DNA of 64,000 bases from Borrelia puertoricensis (GTDB taxonomy: Bacteria > Spirochaetota > Spirochaetia > Borreliales > Borreliaceae), in assembly GCF_023035875.1 (NCBI RefSeq), contig NZ_CP075379.1, forward strand, positions 620,001 through 684,000, given 5' to 3'. The notes under the pieces were generated by a model. The model saw only the letters and a program-made list of their open reading frames with translations, was not told the DNA's origin and ran no database searches. Positions 20,135 through 30,563 of the stretch are shown piece after piece. Position 1 is the first letter of the stretch. Every line of letters begins with the position of its first letter. Position numbers and translations under genes: made by a program.

Positions 20135-21556
20135 ATGGAAAATGTTGTAATTCGTTATTTTAGGGAAATAACTCAAATTCCTAGATGTTCACAAAATTTA
20201 AAGGGCATTAGTAATTTTATTAAAGAAGAAGCTAGAAAATTTGGATATCCTTTTAAGGAAGATAGTATTGGTAATATTGTAGTTGAGATTAAGTCTAATG
20301 GCTGTAGCAATATGTTGCCTATTATTTTGCAAGCCCATACAGATATGGTTTGTGAAAAAAATGAATCTGTTGTTCATGATTTTAAAAAAGATCCTATTAA
20401 TATCATTGAAGATAATGGGTATTTTGTTGCATCAGGCACTACTCTTGGTGCTGATGATGGGATTGGGGTTGCAATGATGCTTGCCATTATGAGTGAGTCT
20501 TTGACTTTTAAACATCCTGCTTTGGAACTTCTCTTTACTGTTGATGAAGAAATAGGGTTGATAGGTGCGATTGGACTTGATCCTAATTTATGTAGTGGTA
20601 AGATGTTAATTAACCTTGATGGAGAGGAAGAGGGTTATTTTTTAGTTGGTTGTGCTGGTTCTCGACTTGTTCATATTAACTTTGAGCCACAATATAGACA
20701 AAATAGAAAAAAAACAGGTGTTGAAATTTTGTTTACAGGTCTTAAGGGAGGCCATTCTGGTGCTGATATTCATATTGATTTAGCAAATTCTTTGAAATTG
20801 ATATTTTTTGCTCTGAGTACACTTAAGGCAAATATGGAATTTGAAATTGGGTATATATCCGGTGGGGATAAGAGTAATGCAATTCCTAGAGAGTCAAAGG
20901 CATTAATATTAATTGAAGCTGAGCATTATATTTTATTAGAGAGAGAATTAAAATCGTTTAAACGTCATATGCAAGAGATGTATACTTTTGATTCTGATTT
21001 TGAAATTATTTTAAGAAGAGTAAATTTTTCTGGTGATGTTTTGGATGATATGGATCAAGATAAGCTTTTAAATATGGGTATGGCATTTTTACACGGAGTT
21101 CAAAAAGTTGAAAATTATGGTGAAAAACTTATTAGAACGTCTCTAAATTTTGCTAGTCTTTTAAAGGTTTGTAATGAGTATCAGTTTGTATTTACAATAA
21201 GATCTTTGTTGGATATTGAGAAGGAATATATTTTTAATCATTTAAAGGCCATTAGTAGTCTCTCAGGTGCTAATTTTAAAATAGTTTATGATTATTCTTC
21301 TTGGAAGCCGGCTGAGAATAGTAAACTTTTAAACCATCTTAAGAATGTGTATAAAAATATGTACTTGGAAGAAGCTAGAACCGTGGTGATTCATGCTGGT
21401 CTTGAGACTGGAATAATATCTGCAAAATTTGGAGGAATAGATTCAGTTACAATTGGACCTTGGATCAATGCTCCCCATACACCAAGAGAACAGGTTGATA
21501 TTGCTTCAACTATTAGAGTTTATAATTTTTTGAAGAAAAGTTTAGAGACTTTATAA
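20135..21556 (+). CDS. pepD: PepD-type aminoacyl-histidine dipeptidase (M20 family)
   Basis: A cytosolic zinc dipeptidase of 473 residues that would degrade imported peptides such as Xaa-His. M20 metal ligands and neighbours are seen in LQAHTDMVCEK at about residue 70, GTTLGADDGIGVAM at about 105, TVDEEIGLIGA with the catalytic glutamate at about 140, and the C-terminal VIHAGLETGIIS. GLKGGHSGADIH marks the dimerisation domain. GGGGAACAAG precedes the ATG. The gene has its own probable promoter. Confidence 0.93.
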   Translation: MENVVIRYFREITQIPRCSQNLKGISNFIKEEARKFGYPFKEDSIGNIVVEIKSNGCSNMLPIILQAHTDMVCEKNESVVHDFKKDPINIIEDNGYFVASGTTLGADDGIGVAMMLAIMSESLTFKHPALELLFTVDEEIGLIGAIGLDPNLCSGKMLINLDGEEEGYFLVGCAGSRLVHINFEPQYRQNRKKTGVEILFTGLKGGHSGADIHIDLANSLKLIFFALSTLKANMEFEIGYISGGDKSNAIPRESKALILIEAEHYILLERELKSFKRHMQEMYTFDSDFEIILRRVNFSGDVLDDMDQDKLLNMGMAFLHGVQKVENYGEKLIRTSLNFASLLKVCNEYQFVFTIRSLLDIEKEYIFNHLKAISSLSGANFKIVYDYSSWKPAENSKLLNHLKNVYKNMYLEEARTVVIHAGLETGIISAKFGGIDSVTIGPWINAPHTPREQVDIASTIRVYNFLKKSLETL

Positions 21557-21603
21557 AATTTTATATTTTTATATTTTGTGATTTTGAGTATATATTTCAT
21601 TAG

Positions 21604-21632
21604 TTGACTTACTATTTGAATGTTTATAAAAT
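21604..21632 (+). promoter_or_regulatory. Promoter of the tRNA-His-Arg-Leu-Gly cluster
   Basis: TTGACT at 21604-21609, a 17-base spacer, and TAAAAT at 21627-21632 form a strong sigma-70 type promoter. It lies 27 bases before the first tRNA of a four-gene cluster, which may read on into tig. Confidence 0.7.
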
Positions 21633-21658
21633 AAGTTTACATGTAATTGAGTATAAGT

Positions 21659-21733
<75 letters not shown>

Positions 21734-21751
21734 TTCGATTTTGATTAAACT

Positions 21752-21825
21752 GCACCCATAGCTCAATTGGATAGAGTAATGGACTTCGAATCCAAAGGTT
21801 GCAGGTTCGAATCCTGCTGGGTGTA
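21752..21825 (+). tRNA. tRNA-Arg (TCG)
   Basis: Acceptor GCACCCA pairs with TGGGTGT, and the anticodon loop CTTCGAA gives TCG, reading CGA-type arginine codons. The first anticodon-stem pair is an A-A mismatch. The T arm GCAGG-TTCGAAT-CCTGC is perfect. CCA is not encoded. Confidence 0.93.
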
Positions 21826-21882
21826 AAACGTTAGTTTTATACTTGAAAAAGCTTTTTAAGTTGTGTATACTACCTAAGGTAT

Positions 21883-21963
21883 GCAGAAGTGGTGGAATTG
21901 GCAGACACGCTAGACTTAGGATCTAGTGCCTTAGGCATGTGGGTTCGAGTCCCACCTTCTGCA
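21883..21963 (+). tRNA. tRNA-Leu (TAG)
   Basis: A class II tRNA of 81 bases with a long variable arm (TGCCTTAGGCAT). Acceptor GCAGAAG pairs with CTTCTGC. The anticodon stem-loop CTAGA-CTTAGGA-TCTAG gives TAG, reading CTA-type codons. CCA is not encoded. Confidence 0.95.
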
Positions 21964-21969
21964 AGAAAT

Positions 21970-22041
21970 GCGAAAGTAACTCAGGGGTAGAGTGTCACCT
22001 TGCCAAGGTGGAAGTCGCGGGTTCAAATCCCGTCTTTCGCT
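21970..22041 (+). tRNA. tRNA-Gly (GCC)
   Basis: Acceptor GCGAAAG pairs with CTTTCGC. The anticodon loop TTGCCAA gives GCC. The T arm GCGGG-TTCAAAT-CCCGT is nearly perfect. It is the last tRNA of the cluster and lies 48 bases before tig. CCA is not encoded. Confidence 0.94.
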
Positions 22042-22089
22042 TGAATTTAGCAATTATTAGTATTGATGTATTTTAATTAGAGGAATAGT

Positions 22090-23433
22090 GTGATATTAAA
22101 TAATGATGTAAAATTGATTCCTGGTTCTAAGGTTGAGGCTGTTATTAGAATTTCAAAAAAGTTTGTTAAAAGTAAATACAACGAGATTTTACAAGATTAC
22201 TCTTCTCGTCTTAAGGTTAAAGGTTTTCGTATAGGAAAAGTTCCTTTTAGTATTATTGAAGGCAAATATTCTGATAATATAAAAGCTCTCACTATAGAGA
22301 AACTTATTCATAAGTCCTTAGAAGAATTTTTTAAAAGAGCGACTTATAAACCATTAAGTTATGCTGTTCCTAAAATATTAGATGAGAAATTAGAGATAAA
22401 TTTAAGTAAAGATTTTGAATTTACTGTTGTCTATGAGGCTTATCCTGAATTTGAGCTATCTGATATATCTAATGTTGAGGTAGAAATTCCAGAAGTTTGT
22501 GTATCTGATTCTGATGTGGAGGAAGAGCTTAAATTATTACAACTTGAAAATGCAATGGTTGTTGAGGATAGTGGTGATGTTAAGGAAGGCAGTATTGTTA
22601 GAGTAGATTTCGTGGAGCTTGATGATTCCTTAAGTGAGATTTTAACAACTAAAAGACAAGATTTTGTTTTTACTGTTGGCGAGTCTAATAATTATTATGG
22701 ATTTGATAATGATATTATTGGTATGAAAAAGGATGAAGAGAAAATAGTAGAGAAAAATTATGGTATGGATTATAAATTTAGTGAACTTGCTAATTCTTTT
22801 AAGAGATTAAAGATCACTCTTAAAGATATAAAGAGGCGTGATATTCCTGAGCTTGATGATGATTTTGCAAAGGATATTAAGGATAGTTTTAATACATTGG
22901 AAGATCTTAAAGAACATATAAGAGAGAATATGTTAAGGGTTGTTAAAGAAAGAAGTGACTCTCTTAAACTTTCAAAATTGTTATCTGATATTGCAGAGAA
23001 GTTAAACATAGAGATTCCATCTTCTATGTTTGAGGCTGAATTGAAAAATGTTTTAAACGAATTTTCACATCAAAATAAGATTAATTTTGAGCAATTAAGC
23101 TCTTCTACAGGTTTAGAAGGTATTAATGATGTTTTTAAGGAGAATGTACTTAAGAAATTAAAGTCTAAGTTAGTTTTCCAAAAAATAGTAGATAATGATT
23201 TGACAGAGGTTACAGATTCTGATTTAGAGGATGAGCTTGTTAAACAGGCTGAAAATGCGAAGATGAAACTTGCAGAGGTTAAGAAATTTTATCGAGATAA
23301 GAAATTGCTTGGAATTTTAAAAGATGAAATTAAAAGGCAAAAGGTTAAAGATAAAATTTTAAAAAATGTGAAGGAAATTAATTCTAAAAAAGTTGCATTT
23401 AGAGATTTTATTAATTATAAAACAGGTGGATAA
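22090..23433 (+). CDS. tig: Trigger factor
   Basis: The ribosome-bound chaperone and prolyl isomerase, 447 residues, starting at GTG with AGAGGA upstream. The N-terminal ribosome-binding region has the signature [20 protein letters not shown] at about residues 37-56. A central FKBP-like domain lies at about 155-240 ([22 protein letters not shown]), followed by the helical C-terminal chaperone arms. Its TAA overlaps the ATG of clpP by one base (TAATG), so translation is coupled. Position in front of clpP-clpX-lon is a common bacterial arrangement. Confidence 0.95.
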   Translation: MILNNDVKLIPGSKVEAVIRISKKFVKSKYNEILQDYSSRLKVKGFRIGKVPFSIIEGKYSDNIKALTIEKLIHKSLEEFFKRATYKPLSYAVPKILDEKLEINLSKDFEFTVVYEAYPEFELSDISNVEVEIPEVCVSDSDVEEELKLLQLENAMVVEDSGDVKEGSIVRVDFVELDDSLSEILTTKRQDFVFTVGESNNYYGFDNDIIGMKKDEEKIVEKNYGMDYKFSELANSFKRLKITLKDIKRRDIPELDDDFAKDIKDSFNTLEDLKEHIRENMLRVVKERSDSLKLSKLLSDIAEKLNIEIPSSMFEAELKNVLNEFSHQNKINFEQLSSSTGLEGINDVFKENVLKKLKSKLVFQKIVDNDLTEVTDSDLEDELVKQAENAKMKLAEVKKFYRDKKLLGILKDEIKRQKVKDKILKNVKEINSKKVAFRDFINYKTGG

Positions 23434-24032
23434 TGATAAGAGAATATATGCATAATTTAGTTCCTACTGTTGTGGAGCATACTGGAAATTATGAGCGTGT
23501 TTTTGATATATATTCAAGATTGTTAAGGGATAGAATAATTTTTTTGAGTGGTGAGATTAATGATATAAGGGCAGACACAGTCATTGCTCAGCTTCTTTTT
23601 TTAGAGTCTGAAGATTCTAAAAAGGATATATATGTTTATATAAATTCCCCTGGAGGTAGTATTACCGCAGGACTTGCAATCTATGATACTATGCAGTATA
23701 TCAAACCAGATGTAAGAACAATCTGCATTGGTCAAGCAGCTTCAATGGCTGCATTTTTACTTGCAGGAGGTGCGATAGGCAAACGAGAGTCATTATCGTA
23801 TTCAAGAATAATGATTCATCAACCTTGGGGTGGAATAGGTGGTCAAGCCAGTGATATTAGTATACAAGCGAATGAAATTATAAGGCTTAAGAGATTAATA
23901 ATAGATATTATGTCTGATAAGATAGGAGTATCTAAGGAGAAATTATCTCTTGATATTGAACGGGATTATTTTATGACACCAAAAGATGCTCTTGATTATG
24001 GAATTATTGATGGTATCTTGGTAAAAAATTAG
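23433..24032 (+). CDS. clpP: ATP-dependent Clp protease proteolytic subunit
   Basis: The serine peptidase (199 residues) that forms double rings and works with ClpX. The catalytic serine is in [11 protein letters not shown] at about residue 103 and the histidine in IMIHQPWGG at about 128; the aspartate follows in the ERDYFM region. [19 protein letters not shown] is the oxyanion block. The start overlaps the stop of tig by one base, and clpX follows closely. A chromosomal paralogue exists in other Borrelia but is not in this window. Confidence 0.96.
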   Translation: MIREYMHNLVPTVVEHTGNYERVFDIYSRLLRDRIIFLSGEINDIRADTVIAQLLFLESEDSKKDIYVYINSPGGSITAGLAIYDTMQYIKPDVRTICIGQAASMAAFLLAGGAIGKRESLSYSRIMIHQPWGGIGGQASDISIQANEIIRLKRLIIDIMSDKIGVSKEKLSLDIERDYFMTPKDALDYGIIDGILVKN

Positions 24033-24055
24033 TTTTATTGTGGGTGAGATTTGAT

Positions 24056-25345
24056 ATGGCAAGAAGAAAAAGTCAAAAAATTGAAGGATGTTCTTTTTGT
24101 GGACGTACTGAGGCTGAGGCTGAAGGGCGAATTATTTCAGCAAAATCTGTTGCTATTTGTTTTGAATGTTCTAAAATATGTCATAATCTTTTTAAAGAAG
24201 AAACGGAAAAGCCTGTAAGGCCTAAATCTTCAAGGGGTCTTCCAACTCCTAAACAACTTAAAAGTCATTTAGATAAATATATTATTGGACAAGAAGATGC
24301 AAAAAAAGTATTGTCCATTGCTGTTTATAATCACTATAAGAGGATATTTAAAGGTAATAAGAGTAATAATGGGATTGAACTTGAAAAATCTAATATATTG
24401 CTTGTAGGTCCTACTGGGAGTGGTAAAACTTTGCTTGCAAAAAAGTTAGCAGTTGAGATGAATGTTCCATTTGCAATGGCGGATGCTACAACGATTACTG
24501 AGGCTGGATATGTGGGAGAAGATGTTGAGAATATTTTACTTAAGTTAATTCATGCTGCTGATGGAGATATAAGTTTCGCAGAAAGGGGTATCATTTACAT
24601 AGATGAAATAGATAAGATTGCAAAAAAAGGTGAAAATGTTTCAATTACAAGGGATGTATCTGGAGAAGGTGTTCAACAGTCTTTATTAAAAATAATTGAA
24701 GGCACTATTGCAAATGTACCGCCAAAAGGTGGAAGAAAACATCCTTATGAGTGTACTATTGAAATCAATACCCAGAACATACTATTTATATGTGGTGGGG
24801 CTTTTGTAGGACTTGAAAATATTATTAAAAAGAGAATTAATAAAAGTTCTATTGGATTTTCATCTGCTGGTAGAAAAGATTCTGGAGAGGTTAATTCTTT
24901 AAAATACTTGGAAATGGAAGATTTGATTAAATTTGGACTCATCCCGGAGTTTGTAGGTAGGCTTCCTGTACATTCTTATCTTGAAAAGTTAGAAAAGGAA
25001 GACCTGATCAAAATATTAGTTGAACCTGAAAATTCTATCGTAAAACAATATTGTCATATGTTTAAGATGGATAATGTTGATCTATTATTTGAAAGGGATG
25101 CGCTTGATGCAATTGCAGAAGAAGCCATGCTTAAAAATACAGGTGCTAGAGGTTTGCGTTCTATTTTAGAAGAATTGCTTAAAGATGTAATGTTTGAAAT
25201 ACCTTCAACGAAGCAAATTAAAAAAGTTATTGTTACTAAAGAGTCTGTTTTAAATAGCAATATTGAGCCCTTGATTTTGACAGGAAGGCATGCTAATAAA
25301 CCTTGGGCAAAAGAACTTTATGAAATCAATTCTCAATCTAATTAG
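24056..25345 (+). CDS. clpX: ATP-dependent protease ATPase subunit ClpX
   Basis: The AAA+ unfoldase (429 residues) for ClpP. An N-terminal Cys4 zinc-binding domain (CSFCGR ... CFECSKIC) is followed by Walker [15 protein letters not shown] at about residue 121, Walker [12 protein letters not shown], and sensor and IGF-type regions. The frame opens at a TTG at 24038, but the ATG at 24056 is preferred because GGGTGAG lies 7 bases before it and the family starts MARRK. The 3' end overlaps lon by 26 bases. Confidence 0.95.
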   Translation: MARRKSQKIEGCSFCGRTEAEAEGRIISAKSVAICFECSKICHNLFKEETEKPVRPKSSRGLPTPKQLKSHLDKYIIGQEDAKKVLSIAVYNHYKRIFKGNKSNNGIELEKSNILLVGPTGSGKTLLAKKLAVEMNVPFAMADATTITEAGYVGEDVENILLKLIHAADGDISFAERGIIYIDEIDKIAKKGENVSITRDVSGEGVQQSLLKIIEGTIANVPPKGGRKHPYECTIEINTQNILFICGGAFVGLENIIKKRINKSSIGFSSAGRKDSGEVNSLKYLEMEDLIKFGLIPEFVGRLPVHSYLEKLEKEDLIKILVEPENSIVKQYCHMFKMDNVDLLFERDALDAIAEEAMLKNTGARGLRSILEELLKDVMFEIPSTKQIKKVIVTKESVLNSNIEPLILTGRHANKPWAKELYEINSQSN

Positions 25346-27725
25346 TTCTAAAAAAGACGATCTTCCAGTTATTGTTTTAAGGCAGAATGTTTTTTTTCCA
25401 AATGTAACTTTATGGGTTAATTGTGATGATGGTATTTCGATTAATGCAATATATCAGTCTATGTTAGAGGGTAGATTGATCTTATTTTTTTGTGCTAATG
25501 ATCTTAACTCGTGTAATAGTAGCAAAATTAGTTTAGAAAATTTATATTCTATTGGTATTTATGCAAAGATTATTCAAGTTGTAAAGGTTACTGAAATTTT
25601 GATAAAAATTTTAGTAACCTTTCAGGATAGAGTTATTATCAAAAGTATTTTAAAAAAGAATAATTACTTTAGAGCAAAGGTTGATTTTATATCTGATAAA
25701 TGTGAATTTAATAATGAGTTTTTTACTTATTCTAAATTTTTAAGAGAAGCGTATAATATTTATAGATCTTATTTACCCGTTAAAAAATTAGACAATGATG
25801 AGAGTAACGATTTTTTTGATAGTCCAGCTAAGTTTGTTGATGTTATAGCCTCTAATGTGAATTTGGAATATAAAGTTAAAGTAGAACTTTTACAAGAATT
25901 AGATGTTAAGCTTAGAATGGAGAAATTGATCATAAATCTAAATATTGAGACTGAGCTTTTAATTCTTAAGAAAGATATTAAGACTAAGGTTAAGACCAAA
26001 CTTGATAAGGGTCAAAAAGAATATTTTTTAAATGAGCAAATTAAGGAAATTCAGAAAAGATTAGGGAGAGATGAGACTGATTATCTTGAAAGGTTAAACT
26101 TTAAAAATATTCCTGAAAATATTAAATCTAGAATTGAAAAAGAAATATCTAGATTGACCCGTATGAATATGAATTCTCCAGATGCTAATATTGTTAGGAA
26201 CTACGTTGAATTGTTACTTGATCTTCCTTGGAATGAAAATACTGTGATGAAGAATTCTTTAAGAGAGATTGAACTTATTTTAAGAAATTCTCATTATGGT
26301 ATGTATGAAACTAAAGAAAAAATAATGAATTTTTTAGCCGTCTATCATATTAATTCTAAAGTTCAAGCGCCTATCTTGTGTCTTGTGGGTCCACCTGGTA
26401 CTGGAAAAACTTCTGTTGCTTTATCTATTGCTAAGTCTCTTTCTAGGGAATTTACAAAAATTTCCCTTGGTGGGTTAAGAGATGAAACAGAAATTAGAGG
26501 TCATCGAAGGTCTTATGTTGGAGCTCTTCCGGGAGTTTTTATTAATGCAATCAAAGTGGCTGGAAAATCTAATCCCGTAATTCTTCTTGACGAAATAGAT
26601 AAGATTAACAGTACTTATAAGGGGAATCCGGAAGCAGCACTTTTAGAAGTTTTAGATTCTGAACAAAATTCTAGATTTGTTGATCATTATTTAGAAATTC
26701 CTTATGATCTCTCTAATGTGTTATTTGTAGCAACAGCCAATTCTCTTCATGAGGTTTCTAGGCCTCTTCTTGACAGAATGGAGATCATTAAGATAGAAGG
26801 ATATTCTTGTGGTGAAAAATTAGAAATTGCAAAAAATTTTTTAATACCAAATATAATTAAAGATAGTTGTTTAAATAATGTATATATAAAAATAGAAGAT
26901 GATGTTATTTTACATATAATCAGGAACTGTACTATGGAGTCTGGAGTTAGGAATTTAAAGAGAGTTTTGACTAATTTATTTAGGATGGTTGTAAGAGAAT
27001 TACTTTATGTCTATTCAAGGGAGGATATAATTAAAGGAAATTTTTATTTTCCAAGTTCCTTAATACATGGCAATAATTTACTCTTTACCCATGATCCTGA
27101 TGTTCCTGGTATTTACAAAATAATTAATATGAATAATTTTCATTTTTATGTGAATTGTGAGTATAAGTTTAATTTAATTAGGATTGACTCTTCTGGATTC
27201 GTTTATGGTCTTGCTTGGACAAGTTATGGAGGCACTGTACTTCCTGTTGAAGCTATTAAGTTTGATAATAAAGGCGATATTATTTTAACAGGTAGTCTTG
27301 GAAGTGTTATGAAAGAAAGTGCACAATTGGCTTATTCTGTTGTAAAAACTTATTCTTCTGAGCTTAATTTTGATATAAATGAAATTCCTGAAATTCATAT
27401 TCATTTTCCAGAAGGAGCTACACCAAAAGATGGACCTTCTGCTGGAATTACTATCGCAACAGCCATAGCTTCTGTGCTATCTGATAAGAGAGTACCTCTA
27501 GATCTTGCTATGACTGGAGAGGTTACTCTTAAAGGTTCAATTCTTCCTGTAGGAGGTATTAAGGAGAAGGTTCTTGCAGCTTATAGGAATGGTATAAATA
27601 AAATTATTATTCCAAAGGATAATGAGAAAGATTATGTTAAACTTCCAGAAGATATTAGGGATAGTATTGATGTTAAGTATGTGTCTAATTTGGGAGAGGT
27701 GTTTAACTATTTAAATATTATTTAA
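25320..27725 (+). CDS. lon: ATP-dependent protease Lon
   Basis: An energy-dependent serine protease, about 801 residues. An N-terminal LON substrate domain ([14 protein letters not shown]) precedes Walker [13 protein letters not shown] at about residue 360 and Walker [11 protein letters not shown]. The C-terminal protease domain has the catalytic serine in [13 protein letters not shown] and the lysine in [15 protein letters not shown]. The ATG at 25320 is chosen; an in-frame ATG at 25290 has AGGAAGG only one base away. Either start lies inside clpX. An A/T-only hairpin at 27724-27746 follows. Borrelia usually have a second lon elsewhere. Confidence 0.94.
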   Translation: MKSILNLISSKKDDLPVIVLRQNVFFPNVTLWVNCDDGISINAIYQSMLEGRLILFFCANDLNSCNSSKISLENLYSIGIYAKIIQVVKVTEILIKILVTFQDRVIIKSILKKNNYFRAKVDFISDKCEFNNEFFTYSKFLREAYNIYRSYLPVKKLDNDESNDFFDSPAKFVDVIASNVNLEYKVKVELLQELDVKLRMEKLIINLNIETELLILKKDIKTKVKTKLDKGQKEYFLNEQIKEIQKRLGRDETDYLERLNFKNIPENIKSRIEKEISRLTRMNMNSPDANIVRNYVELLLDLPWNENTVMKNSLREIELILRNSHYGMYETKEKIMNFLAVYHINSKVQAPILCLVGPPGTGKTSVALSIAKSLSREFTKISLGGLRDETEIRGHRRSYVGALPGVFINAIKVAGKSNPVILLDEIDKINSTYKGNPEAALLEVLDSEQNSRFVDHYLEIPYDLSNVLFVATANSLHEVSRPLLDRMEIIKIEGYSCGEKLEIAKNFLIPNIIKDSCLNNVYIKIEDDVILHIIRNCTMESGVRNLKRVLTNLFRMVVRELLYVYSREDIIKGNFYFPSSLIHGNNLLFTHDPDVPGIYKIINMNNFHFYVNCEYKFNLIRIDSSGFVYGLAWTSYGGTVLPVEAIKFDNKGDIILTGSLGSVMKESAQLAYSVVKTYSSELNFDINEIPEIHIHFPEGATPKDGPSAGITIATAIASVLSDKRVPLDLAMTGEVTLKGSILPVGGIKEKVLAAYRNGINKIIIPKDNEKDYVKLPEDIRDSIDVKYVSNLGEVFNYLNII

Positions 27726-27782
27726 ATTATTCTATTTAAATAATTTAGAGTTTTATATGTTAGAATTTATTAAGGAGGAAAT

Positions 27783-27932
27783 ATGAAGGATGGAGTTAGA
27801 AAACCCTCAGGTAGCAGGGCATCATTTAATTCTCAAGGTTCTGTTAAAAATAGAATTAACAATAATTTTGCATCTTTTACAAATGGCAATTTTGGGAAAG
27901 CTTTTGCTAAGAAGAAAAAAAAAAGTAAGTAG
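27783..27932 (+). CDS. Small basic protein, 49 residues (unknown function)
   Basis: A short gene behind a perfect ribosome site (AAGGAGGAAAT then ATG). The product is rich in Gly, Ser, Asn and Lys, has no acidic run or membrane segment, and ends in a lysine cluster, AKKKKKSK. It looks disordered and could bind RNA or DNA. It lies between lon and rpsD and ends at a strong hairpin terminator, which supports a real transcript. From memory, Lyme Borrelia have a small gene (BB0614) in this place. No known family was recognised. Confidence 0.72.
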   Translation: MKDGVRKPSGSRASFNSQGSVKNRINNNFASFTNGNFGKAFAKKKKKSK

Positions 27933-27936
27933 TTAA

Positions 27937-27961
27937 GTGGCATGGCTAATAACCATGCCAC
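27937..27961. terminator. Bidirectional terminator between the small protein gene and rpsD
   Basis: GTGGCATGG (27937-27945) pairs perfectly with CCATGCCAC (27953-27961) around a 7-base loop. It lies 4 bases after one stop codon and 10 bases from the stop of the convergent rpsD. The flanks are only moderately T-rich. Confidence 0.7.
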
Positions 27962-27971
27962 TCTTATTGAT

Positions 27972-28598
27972 TTATGCTCTCTTGGAATAGTATTCAACAA
28001 TCATTTGTTCATTTGCAAGGGTAGGTATTTCATCTCTTGATGGCGGTCGAGTTATTTTTACGTTTAAATCATCGGCATTTACTTCTATCCAAGTTGGTAA
28101 TTTTCTAAGAGTTGATGTTTTTTCTATGTTGGATCTAACTAATTTTTTTAGACTATCTTTTTCTTTTACTTGTATCATATCGTTTGCTCTTAGAGTAATG
28201 GATGGAATTGTAACTCTTCTTCCATTAAGCATAATAATTCCATGTGAAACTATTTGCCTTGCGTGAGCTCTTGAAATAGCAAACCCAGCTCTGTATACAA
28301 CATTGTCAATTCTTCTCTCAAGTAATGCTAAGAGATTATCGCCTGTAACTCCATGCTGTTTTCTTGCTTCTTTGAAAATATTAGTAAGTTGTCTTTCACT
28401 TACACCATAAGTGAATTTTACCTTTTGTTTTTCTATTAGTTGCTTTCCATATTCTGTGATTTTAGCTCTCCTAGATCGTCCGTGCATTCCAGGTGCATTA
28501 GGTTTCTTTTTAAGCAATTTATCGTATTTAGGCTGTTCGAAGATATTCACGCCAAATCGCCTTACCAATTTTCCTTTAGCTATGTTTTTTCTATTCAT
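27972..28598 (-). CDS. rpsD: 30S ribosomal protein S4
   Basis: S4 (208 residues) nucleates assembly of the 30S body and binds 16S rRNA. The S4 RNA-binding domain at about residues 95-155 shows RRIDNVVYRAGFAISRAHARQIVSHG, here split as RRIDNVVYRAGFAIS and RAHARQIVSHG. The N-terminal zinc cysteines found in some S4 proteins are absent, so this is the zinc-free form. AGGAATA lies before the ATG. An initiator tRNA gene lies 20 bases upstream on the same strand and probably shares its promoter. rpsD is outside the ribosomal operons, as in other spirochetes of this genus. Confidence 0.96.
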   Translation of the reverse strand: MNRKNIAKGKLVRRFGVNIFEQPKYDKLLKKKPNAPGMHGRSRRAKITEYGKQLIEKQKVKFTYGVSERQLTNIFKEARKQHGVTGDNLLALLERRIDNVVYRAGFAISRAHARQIVSHGIIMLNGRRVTIPSITLRANDMIQVKEKDSLKKLVRSNIEKTSTLRKLPTWIEVNADDLNVKITRPPSRDEIPTLANEQMIVEYYSKRA

Positions 28599-28618
28599 TT
28601 ATTCCTCGCATCTTTAAA

Positions 28619-28692
<74 letters not shown>

Positions 28693-28703
28693 TCTTGCAA
28701 CAT

Positions 28704-28733
28704 ATTTTAACACAATTGTATTTAAGGTGTCAA
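28704..28733 (-). promoter_or_regulatory. Promoter of initiator tRNA and rpsD
   Basis: On the minus strand TTGACA (28728-28733) is followed by an 18-base spacer and TAAAAT (28704-28709), 12 bases before the tRNA. No promoter-like site was seen in the 20 bases between tRNA and rpsD, so rpsD probably uses it too. Confidence 0.65.
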
Positions 28734-28747
28734 TTAATTTTATTTGG

Positions 28748-30046
28748 TTATATTAATATGTATATTTCACATATTTCTTTATGATATTTTTTTATAGTGT
28801 ATTTTATTTTTTCTGTTTTTTGTATCAAACTTTTTAAGTCATTTTCATAGCTTAAGTCTAGTTTGACATGGAGATTTAAGTCATTTCCTTGATGAAAGAA
28901 GTTGAGTTCTTTGAAATTTACATTAATATTTTTTAATGTGTTTTTTATTTTCCTTTTTAAGTCTATGTTTTGTTTTGAAAGGAGCTTATTAGCATTATTT
29001 ATGATTACGTGTAGTCCTTCTTTGATCATTATAAAACTAATACATATAGATATTATTTTATCAAATCCTGTCCATACATAATTTGCAAGTAATAAACTTA
29101 ATGTGGTTCCTCCATGAGAGAATATGCAATTCTTATCAGATGATGATAATGCTAAAAGCAAATAGTTGTTATACCTTTTTCCGATTTGAAATTTTACCAA
29201 ATGTTCGATTATCTTGACTAAGAAAAATATAAAGGGTATTAATGGTATCCAAATGCTTTTTTTTAAAGAATTATTTGAAAATATTTCTAATATATTTTTT
29301 TTATCTTCGTGATAATGATCATATTCCTGGTGATCATATCCATGATTATGAATATGTAATCCAGATTCACTTCTGAAGTTCATTAATTTGTTCAGTCCTG
29401 TTGTGCTTAGAAATATTGTAAATCCTGAGATTATGATGATTAATCCTATGATAAATGCTATCAAGTTTTCCATTTTTTTATATCCATAAGGATAATAAAT
29501 TGTTTCAGGCCGATTTGTAATTTTTAAACTAAAATAAGTAATTGTGGATAGGATAAAATCAGATGTAACGTGAAGTGCATCTGCGGTGAGTGCAAACGAG
29601 TTAAAAAGAATTCCAACAGTAAGTTTAGATGTTATTGATGCTACTTCTGCTAATACTGAGATAAGTCCTATTCTTATTATAAGTGTATTTTTTTTTATTT
29701 CATAAGTTAAGTCTTTTTCGTATATATTATTGTTATTTTCAAATCCTAGGTTTTTAAGTTCTTCTTTTATGTCATTAATTTTGCATAAGATTTTTTGTAA
29801 TTTATTTTTTTTACCATAATAAATTAGGTTATTAATGAGTACTCTTTCTATTCCCTCTGCTTTAAAATTTTGATCAATATAGAAATTATTAATTTTAATC
29901 TCTTTATTTTGTATTTTGGCTTTTAGGTATGAAACCATTTCGACATTATTTTCTGTGTAAGCTATGTAAATTTCATCTTTTTTTAAGCTTGCAAGTTTTA
30001 AGTTAGTGCATTTATTGATGTTTTTATTGTTGATTATCTTGATCAT
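28748..30046 (-). CDS. Cation-efflux (CDF) transporter with N-terminal acetyltransferase-like region
   Basis: The protein has 432 residues. Residues about 1-110 carry no membrane segment and look like a reduced GNAT fold (KINNFYIDQNFKAEGIERVL, a short acetyl-CoA loop). From about 118 on it is a cation diffusion facilitator with about six membrane segments. The metal site of segment 2 is present as ADALHVTSD. In segment 5 the expected HxxxD reads LSSSD, so the histidine is replaced. A loop rich in His, Asp and Tyr (HIHNHGYDHQEYDHYHED) at about residues 228-245 could bind zinc or manganese. The C-terminal cytoplasmic domain is kept. The substrate is not certain. Confidence 0.82.
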   Translation of the reverse strand: MIKIINNKNINKCTNLKLASLKKDEIYIAYTENNVEMVSYLKAKIQNKEIKINNFYIDQNFKAEGIERVLINNLIYYGKKNKLQKILCKINDIKEELKNLGFENNNNIYEKDLTYEIKKNTLIIRIGLISVLAEVASITSKLTVGILFNSFALTADALHVTSDFILSTITYFSLKITNRPETIYYPYGYKKMENLIAFIIGLIIIISGFTIFLSTTGLNKLMNFRSESGLHIHNHGYDHQEYDHYHEDKKNILEIFSNNSLKKSIWIPLIPFIFFLVKIIEHLVKFQIGKRYNNYLLLALSSSDKNCIFSHGGTTLSLLLANYVWTGFDKIISICISFIMIKEGLHVIINNANKLLSKQNIDLKRKIKNTLKNINVNFKELNFFHQGNDLNLHVKLDLSYENDLKSLIQKTEKIKYTIKKYHKEICEIYILI

Positions 30047-30161
30047 GTTTGCACTTTTCCTTTTTTTTATTGCATAATCCTATTATGTGTAAAGATAACA
30101 TTATTTTTTTTAATGTTCAATTAATTTTGTTAATATCCTAAATGAGGTGGGAGGGATTTTT

Positions 30162-30530
30162 ATGTTACAATCTCAATTTTTTGTTAAAAAGTGTAAAAGA
30201 GCCATTTCTAAAGATGAAGTTTTGATAAATAATGTGAACAATGTTGAACATATTTTTTATGATTTTTTTAAAATTTTTGATGAAAAAGCTTTAAAGAGTG
30301 TATTCGATTATTATTGTGAGAATTTTGACTTTAATGAGGGAATATACGCTTTTATTGATAAATTTATTCCAATTATTAACTTTTTGTCATTAGAGGTTTT
30401 GGATTATGAATTTAGCATTGATGAGAAAAAGCTCATATTAGAAGTGTTTGATTCTTCAGCGTTCACTCTTAAGGATGACACATTGAATGAGCTTGCTAGG
30501 GCTATTGTTTCTCTTGGTATCTTAGATTAA
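30162..30530 (+). CDS. Conserved small protein of unknown function
   Basis: The frame opens at a GTG at 30147, but the ATG at 30162 is preceded by GGGAGGG at a good distance, giving 122 residues. The protein is acidic, mostly helical and without signal or membrane segment. Phe and Asp are frequent (NFDFNEGIYAFIDKF). No family was recognised. It stands between two minus-strand genes as a single plus gene with its own ribosome site, and converges on cdd 33 bases away. From memory it corresponds to BB0617. Confidence 0.75.
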   Translation: MLQSQFFVKKCKRAISKDEVLINNVNNVEHIFYDFFKIFDEKALKSVFDYYCENFDFNEGIYAFIDKFIPIINFLSLEVLDYEFSIDEKKLILEVFDSSAFTLKDDTLNELARAIVSLGILD

Positions 30531-30563
30531 TGCTTAAGTTTTTTCTTTACACAAATTTTTGAT

